Assembly (NCBI GenBank): GCA_017508895.1
Contig: JAFWRA010000283.1
Span: 1 to 10,499, forward strand
Length of the DNA stretch: 10,499 bases
Reading direction: 5' to 3'
From: Bacteroidales bacterium
GTDB taxonomy: Bacteria > Bacteroidota > Bacteroidia > Bacteroidales > F082
Part shown: positions 1 through 7,800 of the stretch, one piece after another
How positions within the stretch are numbered: position 1 is the first letter of the stretch
Layout of the letters: every line of letters begins with the position of its first letter
Position numbers and translations under genes: made by a program
Notes under the pieces: model-generated
What the model saw: the letters and a program-made list of their open reading frames with translations, nothing else
What the model was told of the DNA's origin: nothing
Database searches by the model: none

Positions 1-1602
1 GTCGGTGGCATCACGGTGACCAGTCCCGTCCAGTCGGTATATCCTGGCGGTACGATCGACCTTGGCTACAAGGTTGACTCGAGCGACGAGGTGTCTGTGG
101 AGTGGACGAGCAGCGATGCCGGTGTGGTCAGCGTGTCTCGCGGCAGCGACGGCAAGTGGGCTGCGTCGGCCCTGAAGCCTGGCAACGCGACGCTGACGGT
201 GAAGACGGTTCCCGGGGCGAAGACTGCGACAATTACCGTGACAGTATGGTCCCATGTATCAGGCCTGACGCTGACAGAGGAATCGCTGACTTTGAATAAA
301 GGTATGACAACGGTCGTTGATAGGTACGTGAGGTTCATACCTGAAGACGCACATGATAAGAGCTTACGCTGGACTTCTTCCAATGAGTCGGTAGTTTCTC
401 TAATGGAGAATAATGGCTATTGGTCGGTGAACGCTCTTTCACGAGGCGAGGCTACGTTGACTGTAATGTCCACCGATAATCCACAGGCAACGGCAACGAT
501 GTTGGTTAAGGTTGTTGTGCCGTTGGAAGGTGTTGCAGTTGTTTATCCCAATCAGATAGTAAAAGTTGGCAGTACCGTAGATTTGAGTTGCACGTTTACA
601 CCTTCGGATGCCTCGGATTTGTCGATGAGATGGACGAGTTCTGATGAAGCTGTTGTTGCAGTATCTATCGCTGAAGATGGAAGTACTTCAGCTATTGCCA
701 AGGGCTTTGGCACGGCTATCTTGACGGGTAAAACTAACGATGGTGGCTTTACGACAATTATTATAGTAGAGGTTCCTTATCATGTAACAGAAATCAAACT
801 TACGACCTCGTCAATATCATTCAAACCTTCGCAGACCTTCAATCCTGATGACTATGTTCAGGCAGTACTTCCCGAGCAAGCCTCCGATAAGAGTATGACA
901 TGGAAAAGCTCTGATGCAAATATTGTCAGACTTGAAGGTCAGTCAGGTGCATACAAAGCCACGGCTGTTAACGTTGGTGAAGCTACGCTGACCGCTCGTT
1001 CGAATGACAGTCCGAACGTGACTGCCACTTTGAAAGTCATGGTTACCGATGATGTAATACCATTGACAGGCCTTACGTTCATATATCCTACTCAAACAGT
1101 CTTTGATGGCGAAATGGTGAACGTCGCATGGATACCCACGCCTCCAAACGCAAATTCCTTTAACGTACAGTTGAAGTTTGATGAGAAGATTTTTGAATAT
1201 AAAACGAATGTGATGACAGTTCGTACGGGCGTTGCTGCAGGTAAATATACGATCGTTGCACAGGCTTATGATGCCAATAATATGGAAATGAAGGTTAGTG
1301 CCACACTGACAGTAACGGTTAGAACACATGTTTCTGGTCTGGCCATTTCCGATAAGCTTGGTGATGAACCGTTGTCCGTAACGAGGGATGAGTCAGTCGC
1401 TCTTGACGAGTATGTAGTTGTGACTCCTGCAGATGCATATAACAAGAATGTGGAATGGACATCATCCAATTCTTCTGTGGCTACCGTCTCTAAAAAAGAT
1501 GGAGTCTGGTTTGTGACAGGTATCGTTGTGGGTGAGGCAACACTTACCGTAAAGTCGAAGGACAATCCTGATATTTCAGCTTTCTTGAAAGTTCAGGTAA
1601 TC
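1..1602 (+). repeat. Alternating A/B Ig-like module array (three A-B pairs)
   Basis: The array alternates two module types at protein level. A modules begin near 1 (truncated), 520 and 1060 and share a start like 'LxGVxxxYPxQxV' with a following VDL/VNV strand. B modules begin at 253, 781 and 1327 with HV[ST]xLxL, and share a D-x-YV-x-x-x-P-[EA]-[DQ]-A segment, W-[TK]-S-S and GEATLT. B-to-B spacing is 528 then 546 bases and A-to-A spacing is 540, so the higher-order unit is about 176-182 codons. The third A module (1060-1326) has lost the WTSSD motif. A seventh diverged module follows at about 1603-1902. The repeats are divergent in DNA, so they are old duplications. Confidence 0.8.
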
Positions 1603-2931
1603 GAAGGCATAACAGGCTTTAACTTTGAAAAAAGAGTCAATATGACTAAAGAGGGTGCTGCAAAGACCATTGAAATAACACCTGTTCCGAAAACTGCTTC
1701 TGTTGATGTGAAAAAGTTCTCCGTTACTATCGATGACATATATGGTCAGGGTGAGGAATGGAAATATATGGATGTTGCTGTGAAGGAGCAGGACGGTCAT
1801 ATCGAGGTCGTTGTCAACGCAGCTTACACATGGGGTGTGAATATCATTAATGTTTTCTACGGAGGTAAGAACGTAGGCAACATTACAGTTAATGTCGGTG
1901 CTATCATGCCCTTCGAGGAAGGCTGGAACTGGATTGCTACACCTTATGCAGATTATAAGTCTAACAAACTTGACGAAATTGACTTGGACGACATGGGAAT
2001 AGTCTTTGGCAAGGGCTTGCAGGAAATACGTGCTATGGACGCACTTTTGTACAAAGATCCGACGATGGGTTACTTCGGTGACTTCACTGGCCTCACTTCG
2101 ACAAGGATGTATCAGTTCGACTTTGAACAGAAGCCCGAGGCATTCGTTGTATATAATATAAATAGGAATAAGGAATCCGCTGCTATCAGTTCTGGCTGGA
2201 ATTGGTTAGCATATCCTTATGAGTATGCCTACACTTTGGCGGCACTCACCTCAGCAAACGTTTTCGCCTCAGCTTCTGAGGGCGACCGTATTGTTGTTCA
2301 GGATGGTTTTACTGAGTTCGCTGATGGTAAGTGGACAGGAACGCTTACGACTCTCCAGCCCTCTGAAGGTTTCATGTATTATCGCAAAGCTGAGTCTGAT
2401 GCTATGATAGAATGGGCCGGGTATGATGTTCTTGGTCAGAAATTGTCTGCACCGGGTGGACGAAAGGCAAATGATTATCGTACAGAGACAATGGTATGGA
2501 ACTATGATACCCGTGCTTTTGCAGACAACATGACTATCGTGGCTACTATCGATGCTGTTGATTTCCCAGAGAATTGTATAGTCGGAGCCTTTGTCGGTGG
2601 CGAATGTCGCGGTCAAGGCAAATATGTTGATGGTCGTTATTTCATCACGGTACATGGCGTGACGGGTGAGTCTATATCGTTTGTTCTCTACGACGAGCAG
2701 ACGCAGACCTATAGGGCGGTCTTTGGTGGTCTGTCGTTCAGCGATAAGGCTGGTAGCGTCAAAACTCCGCTCCATTTGAAGGCCGGAGGTCAAGCCACCG
2801 CTATTGACGGTCTGCTAATTGAAGATAATAAAGCGTTTGGCGGTCATTTTTATGACTTGCAAGGTCGTCCTATTGAAATTCCCGCAAAGGGTATGTATAT
2901 CATCAATGGAGAAAAGCAAAACATTAAATAA
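1..2931 (+). CDS. Secreted Ig-like (BIG2-type) repeat surface protein with T9SS-type tail, 5' partial
   Basis: The frame is open from base 1 and the residues before the first possible GTG start (base 16) already belong to an Ig-like module, so the true start and signal peptide lie upstream. Residues are numbered from base 16. Ig-like modules fill 1-528, with a diverged one at about 529-628; five carry the W-[TK]-S-S-[DN] motif and most a GEATLTV-like strand, as in BIG2 domains. Two GWNW modules follow (about 634-715 and 725-800), then a beta domain (about 825-922) containing VGAFVGGECRGQG and YFITVHG, seen in other Bacteroidales surface proteins. The last 31 residues (FYDLQGRP, KGMYIINGEK) resemble the short T9SS sorting tail. 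Only three cysteines are present. A role as an adhesin or surface stalk is inferred; no catalytic motif is visible. It sits 9 bases upstream of the barrel gene, probably in one operon. GC is about 64% in the first 240 bases and about 46% in the next 360. Confidence 0.93.
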   Translation, partial: VGGITVTSPVQSVYPGGTIDLGYKVDSSDEVSVEWTSSDAGVVSVSRGSDGKWAASALKPGNATLTVKTVPGAKTATITVTVWSHVSGLTLTEESLTLNKGMTTVVDRYVRFIPEDAHDKSLRWTSSNESVVSLMENNGYWSVNALSRGEATLTVMSTDNPQATATMLVKVVVPLEGVAVVYPNQIVKVGSTVDLSCTFTPSDASDLSMRWTSSDEAVVAVSIAEDGSTSAIAKGFGTAILTGKTNDGGFTTIIIVEVPYHVTEIKLTTSSISFKPSQTFNPDDYVQAVLPEQASDKSMTWKSSDANIVRLEGQSGAYKATAVNVGEATLTARSNDSPNVTATLKVMVTDDVIPLTGLTFIYPTQTVFDGEMVNVAWIPTPPNANSFNVQLKFDEKIFEYKTNVMTVRTGVAAGKYTIVAQAYDANNMEMKVSATLTVTVRTHVSGLAISDKLGDEPLSVTRDESVALDEYVVVTPADAYNKNVEWTSSNSSVATVSKKDGVWFVTGIVVGEATLTVKSKDNPDISAFLKVQVIEGITGFNFEKRVNMTKEGAAKTIEITPVPKTASVDVKKFSVTIDDIYGQGEEWKYMDVAVKEQDGHIEVVVNAAYTWGVNIINVFYGGKNVGNITVNVGAIMPFEEGWNWIATPYADYKSNKLDEIDLDDMGIVFGKGLQEIRAMDALLYKDPTMGYFGDFTGLTSTRMYQFDFEQKPEAFVVYNINRNKESAAISSGWNWLAYPYEYAYTLAALTSANVFASASEGDRIVVQDGFTEFADGKWTGTLTTLQPSEGFMYYRKAESDAMIEWAGYDVLGQKLSAPGGRKANDYRTETMVWNYDTRAFADNMTIVATIDAVDFPENCIVGAFVGGECRGQGKYVDGRYFITVHGVTGESISFVLYDEQTQTYRAVFGGLSFSDKAGSVKTPLHLKAGGQATAIDGLLIEDNKAFGGHFYDLQGRPIEIPAKGMYIINGEKQNIK
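1912..2415 (+). repeat. Two tandem GWNW modules within the Ig-like protein
   Basis: The encoded protein has EEGWNWIATPY starting near base 1915 and SSGWNWLAYPY starting near base 2188, each followed by an 80-90 residue segment. The second continues with GDRIVVQDGFTEF, GKWTGTL and LQPSEGFMYY, a pattern I recognise from Bacteroidetes secreted proteins ('GWNW ... G.W.G.L..L.P..GYMY'). The first copy is more diverged after its GWNW motif. The function of this module is not known to me; its place between the Ig-like stalk and the C-terminal sorting tail is typical. Confidence 0.65.
2836..2928 (+). other. T9SS-type C-terminal sorting tail
   Basis: The last 31 codons encode FGGHFYDLQGRP followed by KGMYIINGEKQNIK. 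This matches the short form of the T9SS C-terminal signal of Bacteroidales (YDLxGR, then a KGxYI-x-NG strand and a basic end). By family knowledge such tails direct passage through the outer membrane and surface attachment. Assignment is by motif recognition only. Confidence 0.72.
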
Positions 2932-2940
2932 AATGTCCTT

Positions 2941-4749
2941 ATGAAGACGTTTATCAATAATAAAACGAAGGCGATGGCGAAAGCGATGGCAATGGGGGTG
3001 ACCATTGCGGGATGTGTGGCGACAGCCTATGCACAGGACATTGCTCAAATTGCAAAGAGTGACCCGCTTATCATCACTGGTGCCGTAGGTACGAACAACA
3101 CGTTCTACCATTCGTCGATGGGTAGTAATTATGCCACACCGTTCAGTAGCACGTTCTATGCTAGCATGAATATCAGTGTGTATGGCTTTTCGATGCCGTT
3201 CTCCGTTTACTATGCGACAAACGGCAACTTCTCGTTCAGCTATCCCCATTTCTCATTCAATGCAAGTCCAACATACAAAAACTGGACACTCCATTTGGGA
3301 CAGCGTTCAATGTCATTCTCCAATTATGTGATGACCATGCCCTTTAACGGAGTCGGCCTTGAGTACAATAGCAACAAGATACGTGTGGGTGGCTTTTATG
3401 GCATTCTTCGTAAAGCGGTCAACGATGACCCCGAGAATCCGTCAGCCCGTACACCTCAGTATCAACGAAATGGTTGGGGTGGAAAGGTAGGTTTCGGATC
3501 TTCCAGTACTTACATTGACCTCTACTTCCTACGAGCTGAGGATAAGCTTTCATCACTCTATGATGTTTGGCAAGAAAAAACACCTGCAGCAGAAGACCTT
3601 GTGGTGGGAGCTAAGGGACGCGTGTCGTTGGGTAATTGGATGTCTTTCCAGGCTAATGTTGCCGCTTCTGTTTTCTCCGACGACATCACAGCTGACACGC
3701 TAAAGGTGGAAAAACTCATGCGTTGGGACAAGATTTTCACTGCCCGTTATAGTTCGTTGGCTCGTTTTGCAGGTGACATGAGTCTCAATTTTAGTGTGGT
3801 TGGTGTCAACGCGTCGCTGATATACAAGATGATACAGCCTCAGTATAAGTCGTTGGGCGTTTCTTATATCTCCAACAATCTCCATTCGTTGGGCGTTTCC
3901 GCGAGTACCATGCTTTTCAAGTTTATCTCCCTCTCCGCCAGTTTCAGCGGTCAGGCTGATAATCTCAGTAAACAGCAAGAGTATACGACATCGGGATATG
4001 TCTATAATGGTAGCATGGGTTTTAGCCTGGGGCAGCACTTCTCACTTAATGCTGGTTACAGTGGGTATCGGCAAATGCAATCCGATGGTACAATGCCTGT
4101 AATTGACAGTACGCGTGTCAACCGAATTATGCATAACTTGTTCCTTTCACCTTCCTTATCTTTTGGAGGCGAAACTCTCACGCATAGTTTTGCCCCTAGT
4201 TTCAGTATTACGCTTAACAAGGATTTGAACCCCTATACAAACAAGAATAACGATGGCGCAAGTACCGACGTCAAGACGCTGGCGGCCGGTCTTGGCTATA
4301 ACCTTGGCATTAGTAGTTGGGGACTCAACTTGGTTACCAATTACAGCCATCAACAGTCGGTGGGCTATGGGATGACGTACTCCACCGATGCTGTTTCGTT
4401 GGGCACAAGCCGCTCCTTTTTGGAGGACGATGCTCTGCAAGCGAGCCTGAATTTTTCGCTTGCTCTAAATAACATTATCGGTCAGGGACGTAATATGTCT
4501 TATGGTGCTGATCTCAGCGTGGGCTATACTCTTAAGGAAGTCCATGTATTCTCTTTCACGGCAGGCTACAACCGCTTCAATAATCTCAACATTGTTGGAG
4601 TGGACGAAGTGGCTGACTACGAACGATACAAGGGGTATGACCTCACGTGCAGTCTTAACTATAACTACACCTTCAGCCTCTTTCAACTTAAGCACAAGGA
4701 GAAAGAAGAAGCCGTGCAGCAGAATGCTCAGAAGTATAATTTGAAATAG
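2941..4749 (+). CDS. Probable outer-membrane beta-barrel protein, 602 aa
   Basis: The product starts with a basic N-terminus, a hydrophobic stretch and a signal peptidase I site AYA|Q after residue 31. Later in-frame ATGs at residues 12, 16 and 18 would spoil the basic signal region, so the ATG at 2941, 9 bases after the upstream stop, is preferred. The mature part begins DIAQIAKSDPLIITGAVG and then consists of many short strands of alternating aromatic/hydrophobic and small polar residues (for example WTLHLGQRSMSFSNYVM and the strands near the end), with loops rich in N, D, G and S. Only one cysteine follows the signal. This is the pattern of an outer-membrane barrel, probably with well over a dozen strands. 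The opening 'DPL.ITG', the 'LGQRSMSFS' segment and the 'NGWGGKVGFGSS' segment recall a Bacteroidetes barrel family that I associate with genes for giant TANFOR-like proteins, as found here. Role as anchor or export partner for the next product is inferred. The charged tail after the last strand (KHKEKEEAVQQ) would face the periplasm. Confidence 0.9.
   Translation: MKTFINNKTKAMAKAMAMGVTIAGCVATAYAQDIAQIAKSDPLIITGAVGTNNTFYHSSMGSNYATPFSSTFYASMNISVYGFSMPFSVYYATNGNFSFSYPHFSFNASPTYKNWTLHLGQRSMSFSNYVMTMPFNGVGLEYNSNKIRVGGFYGILRKAVNDDPENPSARTPQYQRNGWGGKVGFGSSSTYIDLYFLRAEDKLSSLYDVWQEKTPAAEDLVVGAKGRVSLGNWMSFQANVAASVFSDDITADTLKVEKLMRWDKIFTARYSSLARFAGDMSLNFSVVGVNASLIYKMIQPQYKSLGVSYISNNLHSLGVSASTMLFKFISLSASFSGQADNLSKQQEYTTSGYVYNGSMGFSLGQHFSLNAGYSGYRQMQSDGTMPVIDSTRVNRIMHNLFLSPSLSFGGETLTHSFAPSFSITLNKDLNPYTNKNNDGASTDVKTLAAGLGYNLGISSWGLNLVTNYSHQQSVGYGMTYSTDAVSLGTSRSFLEDDALQASLNFSLALNNIIGQGRNMSYGADLSVGYTLKEVHVFSFTAGYNRFNNLNIVGVDEVADYERYKGYDLTCSLNYNYTFSLFQLKHKEKEEAVQQNAQKYNLK
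2971..2990 (+). repeat. Short tandem duplication in the barrel signal peptide
   Basis: The octamer GCGATGGC occurs at 2971-2978 and again at 2983-2990, a 12-base period that encodes the AMAK/AMAM stretch of the signal peptide. It brings extra in-frame ATG codons at 2974, 2986 and 2992. It may be a slippage product; no functional meaning is claimed. Confidence 0.5.
3850..3899 (+). repeat. 14-base direct repeat pair inside the barrel gene
   Basis: TCGTTGGGCGTTTC occurs exactly at 3850-3863 and 3886-3899, 36 bases (12 codons) apart and in frame. Both copies encode SLGVS, the start of two adjacent predicted strands (SLGVSYIS and SLGVSAS). It fits a strand or hairpin duplication in a beta-barrel. 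Confidence 0.6.
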
Positions 4750-4845
4750 TTTGATAAACCGAAAAGACTAGCCTTTTTAAAATCTGCGGCTTTTGGAAAA
4801 AAATTGAACGCTTGGAATTGTGAAATAATAAAGAACAATAACGAT
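4750..4845 (+). other. Spacer between barrel gene and giant-protein gene
   Basis: This 96-base spacer is the only substantial non-coding stretch in the window and is AT-rich. It holds a weak inverted repeat (AAAAG at 4762-4766 with CTTTT at 4773-4777) followed by a short T run, which could be a poor terminator or attenuator. The 20 bases before the ATG at 4846 are A-rich with no Shine-Dalgarno motif, as is usual in Bacteroidetes. No convincing TAnnTTTG -7 element is present, so read-through from the upstream genes is the simpler view. Confidence 0.4.
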
Positions 4846-7800
4846 ATGAAAAGGAATAATACAATATGGTCGTGTACCGCACTTAGCAAGGTGGTTTTTT
4901 TCGCGCTCTGTGTTTTCTTGCCTTTTACTGTCTTTGGTCAGGATGTTCAGGTCTTGCTTCGTCCAAAGATGGACCCCATGCCACCGCAGGTGATGAACTA
5001 CATTGGAAACCCTGGCACTTATTTCGAAGTGTCGTTGACCAACACCTCCGATGAGTTGCAGAATGTTTTCTTGATGTTGGAAGTCTCGAAGCAGACGGGT
5101 GGTGAACTTAGTGTTACGACGCCTTATTACATCCAGCCCAATAAAGCCATTACGCTTGTGCCCAAACGTTTGACCATGGTTGATCAAGTCACATTGTTGG
5201 GCCAATTTCGCCAGCTTCTGCCCAAAGATATCACCCTCAAGGGTGCCGAAGTCAGCGATTTCTATGACAACGGCGTTGTGGGTCTATTGCCTGAAGGTAC
5301 TTATCAAGCACAGGTAAAAGTCTATAAGTGGGATCCTGCAGTTAAGTATCCCCAGTTAGTAAGCGATCCCATGCAGGGCAAATGTACCTTTAGTGTCTGC
5401 TATAATGCGTCATCGCCCGAGATACTTGTTCCTCAATATAATTCGCTTGAGTTGAGTAGGAATATCGTTAATACACCCAAGCGCAAGCATATTATTCCGG
5501 GCATCGTATCCGATGCTAACGATTCCAAGTGGCAACCCGCCATTCTTGACCCCGTTAAAGCACAGTTTGTATGGAAAACTCCAGTTCTGAATTGTGGTGG
5601 CAAGGCACGTTCCTATAAGTACCAGCTAGATATTTATCCCATCGGTACCACCATGACTACTCCCGAGGAGGCCGTAGCTCATGGGACCATTGCTAAGACT
5701 GTCAAGAACCTCTTGGCGGCTCAATGCATCATCTCCGAAGCTGAGGTACTTCAAATGAAGAAGTTTTCTCCTACTGGCTATTTTGTGGCTCGTGTCACAG
5801 CTACTCCTACTGTGACAGATAAAAATAACATCGATTACAGTACCGTCGAGAATAATGGTCATAGCCAATTGCTTGTTTTTCGCCTCAAGGAGTCCACTTA
5901 CGACGGGAGTGATAAGACGGAAGATGTCATTTCCGTCGATAACGGAGATGATACTGCTATAGTAATTGAAAACGAAGAAGAAGAGACGAATGATGTTGAT
6001 CCTGGCTACAAAGAACCCGAGGAGAACGATAAAAAGAAGTTCGTTTATTCCGTTCCTAAGCTCACGACTCCAGCTCCTTTTAAGGGTAATGTCCTTAAAG
6101 AAAAGGAAGATTTGAATTTCAAATGGGAAAAGCCGACGATGATTTCTGGTGATAAGGATACGCTTCGTTTCTGTTACAATGTCAGCGTATTCAAGAAGAA
6201 GGCTACACAAAGTATCGACTCTTTGCTTGTTAGCAAACCTTTGTTCTCAGAAAAGTCTCTTACCTCGCTTAGCTATACCCTTCGTTGGGATTCTATTGCC
6301 AAGAAAGTAAAACTCAACGATAACCTTGTTGTGGCAGTCCTCCCAGTCTGCTTGAATGAGGCTTCTGTTGGCTTTGAGAAAAACGGGGAAATCAATATCT
6401 ATCGTAGTTCTTACGTCACAGGTGAAACTGGAAAGCTTATTGATTGTGACCCTGAGGCAGGAAAAAGCATCAGCAATCGCGAACTGGCTAAGTTCTCAGA
6501 GAAAGAACTTCGTGACATGGAAGTCATGGTCGGCCAGTTCCCTCTTACCATTGAGAATGCCAACCTCATTGATGGTGACCACTACGAAGGTCGTGGCTAC
6601 ATCACTTGGAAACCGATGGGCGACCTTCCTTTCCAAATCAACGTCACGTTCAGCAAGCTTTACATCAATAGTGACAAGATTGTCTATGATGGCGAGGTCG
6701 TTTCTGCAAGGGAAGAAGAAAAGGATATATCCAATTATATTCCTTATGACATGTTCGACGACTTGTTCTTGTCTGACCTTGTTAGTGCTGGAACAGCGGA
6801 AGCCTATGGTGATAAACTCTTTGAGTATATAGAGAATGATGCAAAAATGGCAACTTATTGCAATTGGGCCCGCGATTATGCTCCTATTATTGATGACGTT
6901 ATTAATCAGAAGGTTTCTGTTAATCTTCCTGTCAACCTCAATAAGATAATCTCTACATGCCCTATAGATATTCAGATAATGTCGGGTCGTTGGAGTCCTA
7001 CCAATGCATCCGTCAGCATTATCGGTATGTTCGCTCTGAATACAAGCGATTACACCGATGGTCAGGTAGCCGTTTTTGGCCTGCCGCGCCTTTGTATTGA
7101 TCCGGATTCCTTTATTCCTGAAAGTTGCACTATGGCTTTGTTGGCTGATTTTTATATCAAAGACCCCGTATCGCAATACGTATTCACCCTTAAGGCTCCG
7201 AGTGATTTGCAGAAAATGGATGACGGATGTACTCTCTCCTTTACTAACAAAGGCTTCAAGAACTTGCATTTTGAGGCAGACATGGAAATTCCAGGGCTCA
7301 TCAAGGCCAACGAGAAAGGTGAGCGCATCAAGGGTGAGCGTCCTCACATAGAAGTTACTGCTAATATTGATGATTGGGACAAATGGATCGGCAAGATAAG
7401 AATGGATAACTTTGAGATTGAGGAGGCTCCGGGCTTCACTTTCGTGCCGACAGGTGGGGGCGTTATCTATGATCATCATCCAGGAGAAAACGACCTTAGT
7501 TTTTCTTTCCCTGAGCCAATGACACCAAAGGGAGGTGTCGTCGAAAACTTCTCTCCCAAAATTTATAATAAGTCGGAATTAGGGATTAATTCTAAAGAAG
7601 ACGAAGGCTTATGGCAGGGCCTTTATATGGATGAAATTGGGTGTTATTTGCCTCCTATTTTTAAGAAAGGCGACAGCGATGACCGCATTGAGGTAAAAAT
7701 GAAACAACTCCTTTGGGACAAAAGCGGCCTTTCTCTTACCATCGCTGCAACTGGAACAGGAAATAATGATTTGGTGGGTATAGAGACAGGCAAACTTGGT

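Noticed and set aside
16..18. GTG at base 16 as the start of the Ig-like gene
   Set aside because: The five codons before it continue the module (VGGIT, matching the LxGV start of other A modules) and no signal peptide follows, so the gene is cut by the window edge.
2269..2793. Open frame of 174 codons on the minus strand
   Set aside because: It is antisense to the conserved GWNW and C-terminal beta modules of the Ig-like gene and its product is not protein-like.
4759..4796. Larger hairpin (CCGAAAAG with CTTTTGG) as a terminator
   Set aside because: It needs a bulge and a loop of over 20 bases and is followed by an A run, not a T run, on the + strand.
4792..4820. Possible Bacteroidetes promoter: TTTG at 4792-4795 and TGGAATTG at 4813-4820
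   Set aside because: The second box misses two fixed positions of TAnnTTTG and the spacing is shorter than usual; a chance match in AT-rich sequence is likely.
5626..6210. Open frame of 194 codons on the minus strand
   Set aside because: Its run of I, F and L mirrors the acidic and lysine codons of the giant gene's linker; no start context or homology is apparent.
6496..7479. Open frame of 327 codons on the minus strand
   Set aside because: It lies wholly opposite the giant gene, whose frame shows clear protein-like motifs here (VYDGEVVS, RLCIDPDSF). The minus-strand product has no recognisable domain and looks like a shadow.
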